Source: Treponema sp. UBA3649 (GTDB lineage Bacteria; Spirochaetota; Spirochaetia; Treponematales; Treponemataceae). Taken from it: 18,860 nucleotides of DNA. Both the position numbers and the translations under genes were made by a program. This document shows, one piece after another, positions 6,360 to 15,442 of this stretch (positions are counted from its first letter, which is position 1; each line of letters starts with the position of its first letter). A model generated the notes under the pieces. It was not told where the DNA came from. It did not search any database and saw nothing but the letters and a program-made list of their open reading frames with translations. The stretch spans positions 1 to 18,860 of the forward strand of contig DFKI01000084.1 of the NCBI GenBank assembly GCA_002373325.1, read 5' to 3'.

Positions 6360-8171
6360 ATGAAAACATCCAACATACATTTCAGGACACTGCGGGAAGC
6401 GCCCGCCGAAGCTGTGATTGCAAGTCATCAGCTTATGATGAGAGCAGATTTAATCCGCAAATTAGGAAACGGACTTTACACATACATGCCTTTGGGACTC
6501 ATGGCCTACCGCAAGGTTGAGAGCATAATCAAGCAGGAACTGAACGCATCCGGAGCCCTTGAATTCAAGCCCACCGTGGTCGTTCCGGGTGACATCTGGA
6601 AGGAGAGCGGAAGATGGGACACAATGGGACCCCAGATGCTCAAGGCAAAGAACCGAGGCGAGCAGGACATGGTTGTAAGCCCCACAGCCGAGGAAGCATA
6701 TACGGCGATTATGAGGCAGGGACTCACGAGCTACAAGCAGCTCCCGATCAACTGCTACCAGATAAACACGAAATACCGCGATGAGATAAGACCAAGATAC
6801 GGTGTGATGAGGGGACGCGAGTTCAACATGATGGACGCATATTCCCTCCACGCGGATGACGAGTCCCTTGATGAGACCTACCAGGCTTATGCACGTGCCT
6901 ATCTCCGCATTTTCAAGCGCATGGGTCTTGATGTGATTCCGGTAAAGGCCGACACTGGAGCCATGGGTGGAAGCGGAAGCGAGGAGTTCATGGTGGAAAG
7001 CGAGGTTGGGGATGACACGCTGATGATTTGTCCCGACTGCAAATACGCCGCAAACGTTGAGAAAGCCTCCTGCAAGCCTGATGCCGCCGTGGACAACGAT
7101 GGAAATCCCCAGAAAAAGACCGACGCTGCCATTGAGGAAGTCGCCACTCCGAATGTATTCAGCATTGAGGACATGGAAAAATTCTTCGGATGCACGTCAA
7201 AGATGTTCATAAAGGCGCTCATCTACCGCGTAATCAACTCTTCCCTTGATCTTTCAAAGGCTCCTTTCTGCGAGAAGCTTGAACTTAAAAAGGAAGGAAA
7301 CAACGCGTTCTATCCCTTGAGCTATGTCTGCGTCCTGATTCGCGGAGATTTGGAAGTGAACGAGGCGAAACTTGCCGGTGCCCTGAAAGCAAGCGAGGTT
7401 TGTCTTGCCGATGACGAGGAAATCCGTGCCGTTGCAGGAGCTGGTCATGGTTTTGTCGGACCCGTGAGCGTAAAATGCCCCATCCTGCAGGACCTGAGCG
7501 TTAACGACATGCATGACGGATTCGCCGGTGCCGGAAAGGACGGTTTCCATATCAAGCACGTGGAGCCGGGACGCGATTACACGCCTTGGATGAACTGCGA
7601 TGTCCGTACCGTGGTCGTGGGTGACAAGTGCCCTGTGTGCGGAGGAACCTTCTACAGCAAAAAGGGAAATGAGCTCGGACACATCTTCAAGCTCGGGAAA
7701 AAATATACCCAGAGCATGGGAGTGACTTATCTTGATGTGAACGGAAAGTCCGCCGTACCCACCATGGGATGCTACGGAATCGGGGTGGACCGTGTTCTTG
7801 CGAGCATCGTGGAGAGATTCCATGACGACAAGGGAATACAGTGGCCCATGACAGTGGCTCCGTTCCAGGTTGCGATTGTCCCGATTAAATACAAGGATTC
7901 CATGAAGGATGCCGCCGACAAGCTTTATGACGAGCTTTTAAAGGCCGGAGTGGAAGTGCTTTTGGATGACCGCGACGAGAGACCCGGAGTGAAGTTCAAC
8001 GACATGGATTTGATGGGCTTCCCGGTCAGAATCACCGTGGGAGAGAAAAATCTTCCGAACGTGGAGGTAAAGCTCCGTACCGCTGATGAGCCCGAGATGA
8101 TTCCGATTGAGCAGGTTTCAGAAAAGGTTTCCGCAATGGTAAAGTCTGAGCTGGACCGCCTCAACGCATAA
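6360..8171 (+). CDS. proS: Prolyl-tRNA synthetase
   Basis: 603 residues; charges tRNA-Pro with proline in the cytoplasm. The N-terminus (MKTSNIHFRTLREAPAEA, SHQLMMRA, LIRKLGNGLYTYMPLG) aligns with bacterial-type ProRS, which fixes the start at 6360. Class II motifs: motif 2 around residues 138-160 (YRDEIRPRYGVMRGREFNMM) and motif 3 around 469 (GCYGIGVDRVLASIVE). Between them lies the editing insertion domain, bracketed by CPDCKYAANVEKA (about 224) and CPVCGG (about 423), so this is the long form with mischarged Ala-tRNA-Pro editing. The C-terminal anticodon-binding domain begins near 500 (APFQVAIVPI). Length is somewhat above the 572 residues of E. coli. The gene has its own promoter and almost no leader; a repeat, not a normal terminator, follows it. 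Confidence 0.95.
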   Translation: MKTSNIHFRTLREAPAEAVIASHQLMMRADLIRKLGNGLYTYMPLGLMAYRKVESIIKQELNASGALEFKPTVVVPGDIWKESGRWDTMGPQMLKAKNRGEQDMVVSPTAEEAYTAIMRQGLTSYKQLPINCYQINTKYRDEIRPRYGVMRGREFNMMDAYSLHADDESLDETYQAYARAYLRIFKRMGLDVIPVKADTGAMGGSGSEEFMVESEVGDDTLMICPDCKYAANVEKASCKPDAAVDNDGNPQKKTDAAIEEVATPNVFSIEDMEKFFGCTSKMFIKALIYRVINSSLDLSKAPFCEKLELKKEGNNAFYPLSYVCVLIRGDLEVNEAKLAGALKASEVCLADDEEIRAVAGAGHGFVGPVSVKCPILQDLSVNDMHDGFAGAGKDGFHIKHVEPGRDYTPWMNCDVRTVVVGDKCPVCGGTFYSKKGNELGHIFKLGKKYTQSMGVTYLDVNGKSAVPTMGCYGIGVDRVLASIVERFHDDKGIQWPMTVAPFQVAIVPIKYKDSMKDAADKLYDELLKAGVEVLLDDRDERPGVKFNDMDLMGFPVRITVGEKNLPNVEVKLRTADEPEMIPIEQVSEKVSAMVKSELDRLNA

Positions 8172-8188
8172 TTATTAGCCCTAATTTC

Positions 8189-8289
8189 GACTTATACGAA
8201 ATAATGTCATTCCCGCGCTCCGACGCGGGAATCCCTTTTGCGGGAGAGATTGCCGGGTCAAGCCCGGCAATGACACGTTGCTATAAGTC
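8189..8289. repeat. Nested palindromic repeat with cloverleaf shape (REP/MITE-like)
   Basis: Outer arms GACTTATA (8189-8196) / TATAAGTC (8282-8289); second pair TGTCATT (8205-8211) / AATGACA (8269-8275); two inner 9-bp hairpins ATTCCCGCG (8209-8217) / CGCGGGAAT (8224-8232) and ATTGCCGGG (8249-8257) / CCCGGCAAT (8263-8271). The inner hairpin form, ATTnnnGGG-TCAAG-CCCnnnAAT, recurs at 18789-18860. It may also stop transcription downstream of proS. It encodes nothing. Confidence 0.85.
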
Positions 8290-8333
8290 ATCGTTTCCAT
8301 GGCTCCTACCTCCCATATTTTTTTCCGCCCCTC

Positions 8334-8362
8334 TTGTTTATACTTGCAGAATTCGATATAAT
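8334..8362 (+). promoter_or_regulatory. Promoter of the hypothetical-hisC-RM operon, apparently leaderless
   Basis: TTGTTT (8334-8339), 17-nt spacer, TATAAT (8357-8362). The ATG at 8370 starts 8 nt after the -10 box and has no Shine-Dalgarno sequence. Confidence 0.7.
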
Positions 8363-8369
8363 ATGAAGT

Positions 8370-10298
8370 ATGGCAAATTCTATTATTTTGACTTTATTGA
8401 AATTTTATTCCTCAAAGCAGCGGGTTCCTGTAATTGATTTCGGTGAATTTGTTGATTATCTCAGGCGCTACGCTCAGCATCACGAGGATGAAAACCCCGA
8501 GCTTGTTGTTTATACGAACGGCTCTTCGGATTCTCTTCAGGAAGAACTTATGAAACTTGAGTCCGAGCGTCACATAAAGCTTATCTCCCAGGGGTCGAAG
8601 CAGTATATTGTCGTAATCAACTATTTCATCGAGCGTTACACAGAGACTTTTACGGACATGGAGCGCAATTACTCACTTCCTTTTCCGACCGTCAACGATT
8701 TGCCCAAGCATGTGCCGACCGACATAGCCGAAAAGGACCAGGCCTCCGATCTGATTTTCAAGCTGCTTGATGCGGAGACACCCAAGGACGACCGAACTCT
8801 CTACTGCATTCTCTTCAACAAGGGGGTGCCGGGAATGCTCCTTCCGTCCACAATTTCGGTGACATCGCTTATCAACATCTGTCTGAAAAAGCTCCAGGAC
8901 ATGCTGCGGAAAGGTGACGCACACGATTATTTTGAGAAGAAGATGCGTGCCGCCAATCCCGGAAAGGAAATCTCAATCAAGAATTTCTTCAGCTCCTTCC
9001 TTGCAAAACCCGAGGACTGCTGGCTTGCCCTGAAAAACAACGGAGACTCCTTCTATTACTGGAACCAGCTCTGTTATTTCATCAAGCAGGACTGCACCAA
9101 GATGAAGGACTTCAACGCCGAGGACATCAACATCCTGCAGACCATCGGAATCATCGAGGTGTCGGCTTCCTACTATAAAAACAAGGCTTCCGAAAAGCTT
9201 CTCCGTGACGCCGCGTTCAAGGTCCTGGACGAGCAGCTTCTTCATCCGCCGTACTATTTCTCCATGGATGACATCCTCAAATTCAAGGACCAGAACGGAA
9301 CTTTGCTTTCCACAAAATACAAGGACAGCGAGCTTAAGAGTCACATCGAGCTTCTCACGTCGCACACGGTCGGGGCAAATCTTCCTTCACTGCTCATTTT
9401 CAAAGTGGATGAAACCCAGTCCTATTTTATAATGAAGGAAAAAGTCATGCCGCTGATTGTCCGTATGAGCAACGACGCGCGCGAGCTGATTCACGAGAGT
9501 CTGAGCAAGGTTTGGTTCAAATATCTGCTTAATTACGAGACTCTTCCTGAGATGAAGGAGCAGCCTGCCTTCGAGAGATGCCTTGAAAGGGAACTTAAGG
9601 TCTGTGCGCCAGTTCTGTATGGAATTCTAGGTGCGTCCTTCCTTCCTGTCCTTGCCTATGACGATGACACTCCCGGAAAAATCAACCTTTACCGCGAGGG
9701 AGTCCTCATTCCTTTCAGCGAGCTCCTTTTGCTCAAGAGGAACGAAATCTATCAGGACGCAAGGATAAAGCTGCCGTTCTGGTACACGCTCCCGATTATC
9801 TCCTGGATTCTTGCCGCAATCCACAGAAAGTCCAAGGCTCAGAAGAAAAAGGATTCTGAAAAATCAGCCACAGCCGCAATCATTCAGGAAGAAAGGGACA
9901 AGGCAGAGGCAAAGCAGACGGAGCTTGACGCAAAGGATTCGGGCAACACGAAGAGCAAGAAAAAGGCACTCAGACAGGCAGCGGCAAACGTCGAGAACCA
10001 GATTGTCCCGGCATCCAGTACGATTGACCGCGAGCTTGAGTCCTATATGCAGGAATGGAACGACAGAATCAGCAAGCAGGCCCACGACGACCTGGTTGAG
10101 GACATCAACACGCTGATCCGCGATTATACACGAAAAACATTACGCACATTGAAGACGGAACATCTGAACCGTGAGAGAATCGCGAGCCTTGCCGAAGCTT
10201 TGGTCAACACTCCATCGCTGATGAAGATAAAAAATCACCCCGCGTTGAAGAGGTACATTGAGCTTTACATGGTCAAGCTGATTCGCAACATCCCCTGA
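8370..10298 (+). CDS. Large unrecognised protein, probably spirochaete-restricted
   Basis: 642 residues, no signal peptide. The first 470 residues look like a mixed alpha/beta soluble region; a short hydrophobic stretch (LPFWYTLPIISWILAAI, about 471-487) could dip into a membrane; a Lys/Glu/Ala-rich coiled-coil-like segment (about 490-545) and a helical C-terminal domain follow. I find no catalytic motif and no family I can name. The start at 8370 is chosen because of the promoter geometry and the lack of any upstream in-frame site. HisC begins 19 nt after its stop, so the two are likely co-transcribed. Confidence 0.75.
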   Translation: MANSIILTLLKFYSSKQRVPVIDFGEFVDYLRRYAQHHEDENPELVVYTNGSSDSLQEELMKLESERHIKLISQGSKQYIVVINYFIERYTETFTDMERNYSLPFPTVNDLPKHVPTDIAEKDQASDLIFKLLDAETPKDDRTLYCILFNKGVPGMLLPSTISVTSLINICLKKLQDMLRKGDAHDYFEKKMRAANPGKEISIKNFFSSFLAKPEDCWLALKNNGDSFYYWNQLCYFIKQDCTKMKDFNAEDINILQTIGIIEVSASYYKNKASEKLLRDAAFKVLDEQLLHPPYYFSMDDILKFKDQNGTLLSTKYKDSELKSHIELLTSHTVGANLPSLLIFKVDETQSYFIMKEKVMPLIVRMSNDARELIHESLSKVWFKYLLNYETLPEMKEQPAFERCLERELKVCAPVLYGILGASFLPVLAYDDDTPGKINLYREGVLIPFSELLLLKRNEIYQDARIKLPFWYTLPIISWILAAIHRKSKAQKKKDSEKSATAAIIQEERDKAEAKQTELDAKDSGNTKSKKKALRQAAANVENQIVPASSTIDRELESYMQEWNDRISKQAHDDLVEDINTLIRDYTRKTLRTLKTEHLNRERIASLAEALVNTPSLMKIKNHPALKRYIELYMVKLIRNIP

Positions 10299-10317
10299 TT
10301 CCGCCTGTGGAGGAAAT

Positions 10318-11463
10318 ATGCTTGCAAAGAGACTCGAAAATCTGCACCCTTATGTTCCGGGTGAGCAGCCCAAGGACAGAGTGTACATAAAGCTCAACGC
10401 GAATGAGAATCCCTATCCGCCGCATGAGTCGGTTTCCGCCGCGGTAAAGTCTGCCATGGAAAGCTCGTCCGAAAAGATGGGGCTTTATCCTGACCCGGAT
10501 TCAAATGAGCTCAGAAAGGCCGTCGCGGGAATGCTCAACAGAACCGGAGGTGTTTTCTGCACTTCCAGGACCGATGGGGAAAAATGCGTCCCCGGTGAAA
10601 AGGACCGGATTCCCTTCGAGGTGACTCCCGACATGATTTTCTGCGGAAACGGAAGCGACGAGGTTTTGAGCCTTGTTTTCTACACATTCTTTGACTCCGA
10701 CCGTCCGCTAATCTGCCCCGAGCACAGCTACAGTTTTTATCCCGTCTACTGCGGATATTACGGAATCCCCAGAAAAGCCGTCGCATTGAAACCGGACTGG
10801 CAGCTTGACGTGGACACAATGGTTTCCGAGGCGAACAAAACCGACAGCTGCACAATTTTTGCGAATCCGAACGCACCCACGGGACTTTCCCTGACACGCG
10901 CCGAGATTTCCGACATGATCCGACGCTCACCCAAGGACAGAATCTTCGTGGTGGACGAGGCCTACTGTGATTTCGGAGGGGAAAGCTGCATACCGCTCCT
11001 TGCCGAGTTCAAGAATCTCGTGATTGTCCGCACTTTCAGCAAGAGTCTTTCTTTTGCCGGCATGAGACTGGGTTACGTGGTCTCTTCCCCGGATCTGATT
11101 CAGGCAATCTTCACGGTGAAAAATTCATTCAACCATTTCCCGGTGGATTTTTTGACCCAGACCGCCGCCATAGCCTCATGCAAGGCCGATTTCTATTATG
11201 CCGAGAACGCGAAAAAAGTTGTCCGTGAGCGTGAGTCCATTACTTCCTTCCTCCGTGAGAGGGGATGGTTCGTCATAGACAGCCGCACAAATTTCGTTTT
11301 CGCAAAAAAGGACGGAATTTCGGGTGAGGAAATCTACCAGTGCGTAAAAAAAGCCGGCATTTTGATAAGGCACTTTTCCACTCCCGGCATAGAGGATTTT
11401 GTACGCATTTCCATTGGTACCCCGGAGCAGATGAACGCGCTCAAGGATGTGCTGGGAAGACTG
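10318..11463 (+). CDS. hisC: Histidinol-phosphate aminotransferase
   Basis: 382 residues with the stop codon at 11464-11466; fold-type I PLP aminotransferase converting imidazole-acetol phosphate to histidinol phosphate with glutamate. Seen: LNANENPYPP near the N-terminus, FANPNAPTG (Asn185 for PLP), VVDEAYCDF (Asp213, Tyr216), the Schiff-base lysine in TFSKSLSFAGMRLGY (Lys242) with Arg250, and FVRISIGT at the C-terminus. Compared with E. coli HisC (356) there is an extra loop of about 25 residues (about 76-101) before the CGNGSDE motif. No other his gene is in the window, so a broader aromatic aminotransferase role is possible. The ribosome-binding site GGAGG (10309-10313) is 4 nt before the ATG. 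Confidence 0.9.
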
Positions 11464-11465
11464 TA

Positions 11466-14465
11466 ATGACGCGGAGTGAGCAGGTTAAAGCGGCAAAAAA
11501 ATTTAGGGATAACTGGAGCGGTCACGGTTATGAAAAGGGTGAGTCGCAGAAATTCTGGATAGATTTGCTCACGTCCGTTTTTGGTGTAGACGACATTGCG
11601 AATTTTATCTTTTTTGAGGGACAGGTAAAAGACAGAATTCAGAACAAAATCATCACCAACTTCATCGACGCATACATTCCTTCCACCCATGTTATGATTG
11701 AGCAGAAGTCCAGCGGAAAGGATTTGCGGGAGCCTGTCAGGCAGAGTGACGGAACCTTGCTTACTCCATTCCATCAGGCAAAGAAATATGTCTCTGATTT
11801 ACCGCGGAGTCAGCATCCGAAATGGATTGTGACATGCAACTTCAACGAGTTCCTTGTTTACGACATGGAGAATCCGAATGAGGAGCCTGTTCAGGTTCTC
11901 TTGGAAAATCTGGATAAGGATATTTATCTGCTGAATTTTCTTGTTGACTCAAAATCCGAGAAAATCAGGCGAGAGGAGGAAATCAGCCTAAAAGCAGGGG
12001 AGCTCGTCGGTAAGCTTTATGACGCTCTGCACAATGAGTACATTCCACAGCCGGAGAACCAGAGTCTTTCCGACATGCAGTTGCGCTCACTGAACATCCT
12101 TTGCGTAAGAATTGTTTTCTGTCTGTATGCCGAGGATGCGGGACTGTTTGAGACAAAGACCTGCTTTGAGGATTATATAAAATCCTTTGCGGTGGAAAAT
12201 CTGCGTGACGGAATCATTAAGTTGTTTAAGGGGCTGGACACAAAGATTGATGAGCGTGACAAATATGAGGTCAAGCTGAATCCCTTCCCTTATGTGAACG
12301 GAGGATTGTTTCGCGACGAGCAGATTGAGATTCCGAATTTTTCCCAGGAGATTGTCGATGTGATTGTGGAGCATTGCGCTCCGTTTGACTGGTCGGAAAT
12401 CAGTCCCACCATTTTTGGCGCGGTGTTTGAGTCCACTCTGAACCCGGAGACGAGACGCAAAGGCGGGATGCACTACACTTCAATAGAGAACATCCACAAG
12501 CTCATAGACCCGCTTTTCATGGATGAGCTGAATGATGAGTTCAAGAAGATTTCAAAAGGATCGTTCACACTTTCAAAGTCTGAAAAATTGCTTGCTTTTC
12601 AGAAAAAACTCGGCTCGCTGAAATTCCTTGACCCTGCATGTGGCAGCGGAAATTTTCTGACCGAGACATATCTGAGTCTTCGCCGCCTTGAGAACAAGGT
12701 TATTTCCATTCTGAACAAGGGCGAAAAATTTCTTGGCTTCGATGATTTCATCAAGGTGCATATAAATCAGTTCTACGGAATTGAGATAAATGACTTTGCT
12801 GTGACTGTGGCCAAAACAGCCCTTTGGATTGCGGAAAGTCAGATGGTCGCCGAGACGGAATCGATAATCAGCCAGACAATAGATTTTCTTCCATTGAAGA
12901 CCGCCGCAAATATAGTCGAGGGGAACGCACTCCGCATGGACTGGGAAACTCTTTCTGTGGAGCAGGCGACTGGATTTTTATTCATTGACAAGCTGAACCT
13001 GTACGACGAGTCTGAATTCGCCTCCTCCGTTGAAGTCCAGGCACCGGAAATTGTTGACCCGAACTCTCTGTATGGAAAGCATGTGAAGGAGCTCAACGCG
13101 CGTGTCATCAAGACGGAAAGAAAAAGTCCGTCCACTGAGAAAAAAGATTCGGTAGTGTATGATTATATAATCGGAAATCCTCCGTTCAGCGGTGCGAGGA
13201 TGATGCAGAAAGAAAGTGTGCAAAAGAAGGACATTGCTGAAATTTTTGACGGAGTGAAAGGCTCTGGAAATCTTGATTATGTCTGCTGCTGGTACAAAAA
13301 AGCCTCTGAATACATGAGGGGCAAAAAGACAAGGGCAGCTCTTGTCTCTACGAATTCAATCTGTCAAGGAGAGCATGTCCCGGTTCTCTGGAAATTGATT
13401 TTTGGAATGGGCGTCCAGATTGATTTTGCATACCGTACGTTCAGGTGGTACGCCGAGAGTTCCGACATGGCGCATGTTCATTGTGTGATTGTTGGATTCA
13501 GTCACAAAGATGCCGAACCAGTCCGCCTTTTGAGCAAAAAAATCTACAATTCGGACGGGTCTTTTGTGGATGCGAAGAACATCAATGGCTATCTGCTTGA
13601 CATGCCGAATGTGTTCATAGAAAGCCGTCAGCATCCGTTGTGTGACGTGCCTGAGATAGGAATTGGAAACAAGCCCATTGACGGTGGTTTTTACTTGTTC
13701 GGCGAGGCTGAGATGCGGGCGTTCATCAAAAAGGAGCCTGGGTCCAAGGCATATTTCCGTGAATGGATGGGAAGCGATGAGTTCATCAATGGAAACAAAC
13801 GGTGGTGTCTGTGGTTGGGCGATGTTCCTCCTTCCGAACTGCTTAAGATGCCTGAGTGTATGAAGCGTGTGAAAGCCGTCCGTGAGTACCGCCTTAAAAG
13901 TACGAGCGCGCCCACCGTAAAACTTGCCGACAAACCGACGAGATTCCATGTGGAGAATTTTCCAGAGGGGAATTATATTGTAATACCTGAGACATCATCG
14001 GAAAACAGAAAGTATATTCCCATCGGCTTCTTGACCCCCGATATTATTTGCAGCAATGCAATCAGGATAATGCCAAATGCTGGCCTTTATCATTTCGGGG
14101 TTTTGACATCCTCTGTACACATGATCTGGATGCGGACAGTCGGCGGTCGTCTTGAAAGTCGCTACCGCTACAGCAAGGACATTGTGTACAACAACTTCCC
14201 ATGGTGTAATCCGACAAAGGAACAAAAGGTGAGAATTGAAAGGACCGCTCAGGCAATTCTTGATGCCAGGTCAAAATATGCCGATTGTACCCTTGCCCAG
14301 CTTTACGGTGAAAACGCATATCTTTTCCCGGAGCTTGTTGAGGCGCATAAGGAAAATGACAGGTCTGTGATGGATGCGTATGGATTCAATGATGAAATGA
14401 GCGAGTCAGAGATTGTGTCAGAACTGTTCACGATGTACGAAGAAATCAAGCGATGCCGAAACTAG
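11466..14465 (+). CDS. Type IIL (MmeI-family) restriction-modification enzyme, single chain
   Basis: 999 residues. N-terminal PD-(D/E)XK nuclease: Asp69, then Glu79-Gln-Lys81 in HVMIEQKSSGKDL, the D-x9-ExK spacing of MmeI. A helical spacer follows. N6-adenine methyltransferase: GGMHYTS (333-339, motif X region), SAM-binding DPACGSGNF (389-397, motif I), and catalytic NPPF (571-574, motif IV). The C-terminal 400 residues should hold the target-recognition domain. Such enzymes cut about 20 nt from their site and protect the host by methylating one strand, with no separate methylase or specificity gene. The ATG at 11466 overlaps the hisC stop (TAATG), so I use it and not upstream in-frame starts inside hisC. 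All key motifs look intact; no homopolymer suggesting phase variation was seen. The recognition site cannot be read by eye. Confidence 0.85.
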   Translation: MTRSEQVKAAKKFRDNWSGHGYEKGESQKFWIDLLTSVFGVDDIANFIFFEGQVKDRIQNKIITNFIDAYIPSTHVMIEQKSSGKDLREPVRQSDGTLLTPFHQAKKYVSDLPRSQHPKWIVTCNFNEFLVYDMENPNEEPVQVLLENLDKDIYLLNFLVDSKSEKIRREEEISLKAGELVGKLYDALHNEYIPQPENQSLSDMQLRSLNILCVRIVFCLYAEDAGLFETKTCFEDYIKSFAVENLRDGIIKLFKGLDTKIDERDKYEVKLNPFPYVNGGLFRDEQIEIPNFSQEIVDVIVEHCAPFDWSEISPTIFGAVFESTLNPETRRKGGMHYTSIENIHKLIDPLFMDELNDEFKKISKGSFTLSKSEKLLAFQKKLGSLKFLDPACGSGNFLTETYLSLRRLENKVISILNKGEKFLGFDDFIKVHINQFYGIEINDFAVTVAKTALWIAESQMVAETESIISQTIDFLPLKTAANIVEGNALRMDWETLSVEQATGFLFIDKLNLYDESEFASSVEVQAPEIVDPNSLYGKHVKELNARVIKTERKSPSTEKKDSVVYDYIIGNPPFSGARMMQKESVQKKDIAEIFDGVKGSGNLDYVCCWYKKASEYMRGKKTRAALVSTNSICQGEHVPVLWKLIFGMGVQIDFAYRTFRWYAESSDMAHVHCVIVGFSHKDAEPVRLLSKKIYNSDGSFVDAKNINGYLLDMPNVFIESRQHPLCDVPEIGIGNKPIDGGFYLFGEAEMRAFIKKEPGSKAYFREWMGSDEFINGNKRWCLWLGDVPPSELLKMPECMKRVKAVREYRLKSTSAPTVKLADKPTRFHVENFPEGNYIVIPETSSENRKYIPIGFLTPDIICSNAIRIMPNAGLYHFGVLTSSVHMIWMRTVGGRLESRYRYSKDIVYNNFPWCNPTKEQKVRIERTAQAILDARSKYADCTLAQLYGENAYLFPELVEAHKENDRSVMDAYGFNDEMSESEIVSELFTMYEEIKRCRN

Positions 14466-14473
14466 TTCGGCAT
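14453..14473. repeat. 8-bp hairpin between convergent genes
   Basis: ATGCCGAA (14453-14460) and TTCGGCAT (14466-14473) form a perfect 8-bp stem with a 5-nt loop spanning the stop codon of the R-M gene. No T run follows on either strand, so if it terminates it is not a classic intrinsic terminator. It lies about 18 nt downstream of the stop of the minus-strand SUMF1 gene. Confidence 0.7.
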
Positions 14474-14488
14474 GGCACATCTAAGATT

Positions 14489-14509
14489 TCCTCACTCCTT
14501 ACTCCTCAC
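14489..14509 (-). repeat. Three GTRAGGA heptads covering the end of the SUMF1 gene
   Basis: On the minus strand: GTGAGGA, GTAAGGA, GTGAGGA. They encode the last residues (VRSKE) and the stop codon, so gain or loss of one unit would change the C-terminus. Same repeat family as 3041-3075. Confidence 0.8.
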
Positions 14510-15442
14510 CACCCTGAATCCGAGGTAGGTGTATGCCTCGTTGGGGTCGAATGAGTAGCGGTCGCCGGGGTAGTAGAAGCAGGTTTCCTCTGACCATGCC
14601 CCTCCCTTTGCAACGCGTCCTTCCCCGATTTTGGGCCCCGCGTAGTTTTTACCTTTTGCGGTGTCGGTGTGCTCGGCAATCCAGTCCCAGCAGAACTCAA
14701 GCACGTTTCCCGTCATGTCGTAAAGACCAGAGCCGTTCGCATATCCTGTGGCGGGCTGAGATGGTACGTCCTCAAGAGGTGAGTCCATGCCTGCGCTACC
14801 TACAACATGGGTTCCGAGTGAGTTGTCAAAAATCCACGCGACCTTTTCTGCCGGAATCTCATCGGTCTCTCCGCTCGCATAATCTCCCCTCTGCATTCCA
14901 CCCGGGATTTTCCTTGCCGCATATTCCCATTCCGCTTCGGTAGGGAGCCTGTAGCCACTTGCATCCCATCTGCACTCGCATAAATCAAGGGCGACGGCAT
15001 CTCCTGAGTCACGGATTACATTTCCCTTGTATGTGTAGCAGGGGGTGAGACCTTCCATTTCAGAAAAAGCATTGCACCAGACCACCGCGTCATACCAGCT
15101 GATTCTTGTGACTGGCTGATATTTTCCCTGTGACGTGGGGTAGCGTCCTATGGCTCCGTCCGAACCTTCCTGACCGTTGTTCTGGAAAGAGTATCCGTTT
15201 CGCTCTCCCCATTTTTTTACCTTGTACCAAAGTCCGTATGTGGTCTCAAAGGCGTTCATGGAAAAATCACTCAGGTAGCGTGTGGCGCTTATGGTCTGCA
15301 CGTCTTCTCCGATGGTATACTCAATCATTGAGCCGGACGTGAAATCTTTCATCGAGATGCCGGTGAAATCCTCCGCGAAAAGAGCCGTCGTTCCTGCAAG
15401 AGAGAGTGTGAGTCCTGCAAGAGTTCTGAAAAATCCCTTCAT
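14492..15442 (-). CDS. Secreted SUMF1/FGE-fold protein
   Basis: 316 residues with a signal peptide (about 1-23, cleavage after ALFA), so exported. The rest has the formylglycine-generating-enzyme (SUMF1, C-type-lectin-like) pattern: FEMTYGLW-like start (NAFETTYGLWYKV), PVTRISWYDAVVWCNAFS, GYRLPTEAEWEYAAR, LYDMTGNVLEFCWDW and the closing RVAKGGAW...YLGFRVVRS. The pair of catalytic cysteines of true FGEs near the C-terminus is not present (one Cys, in SEETCFYY), so sulfatase activation is unlikely and a binding or structural role is more plausible. ATG at 15442 has GGAGG 7 nt upstream and overlaps the corA stop as ATGA, so it is the second gene of the corA operon. The C-terminus has many NNC codons (see findings). 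Confidence 0.85.
   Translation of the reverse strand: MKGFFRTLAGLTLSLAGTTALFAEDFTGISMKDFTSGSMIEYTIGEDVQTISATRYLSDFSMNAFETTYGLWYKVKKWGERNGYSFQNNGQEGSDGAIGRYPTSQGKYQPVTRISWYDAVVWCNAFSEMEGLTPCYTYKGNVIRDSGDAVALDLCECRWDASGYRLPTEAEWEYAARKIPGGMQRGDYASGETDEIPAEKVAWIFDNSLGTHVVGSAGMDSPLEDVPSQPATGYANGSGLYDMTGNVLEFCWDWIAEHTDTAKGKNYAGPKIGEGRVAKGGAWSEETCFYYPGDRYSFDPNEAYTYLGFRVVRSKE

Noticed and set aside
9811..10116. Arg-rich plus-strand reading frame
   Set aside because: Frame shadow of the coiled-coil part of the 642-residue protein.
11340..11465. Earlier in-frame start of the R-M gene inside hisC
   Set aside because: The extra 42 residues do not look like the family's N-terminus, and the ATG at 11466 overlaps the hisC stop and gives the MmeI-like spacing of the nuclease motif.
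13356..13949. 197-residue minus-strand reading frame
   Set aside because: Antisense to the conserved restriction-modification gene, whose motifs are clear; no ribosome-binding site.
14453..14473. Hairpin as a classic intrinsic terminator
   Set aside because: No T run follows the stem on either strand.
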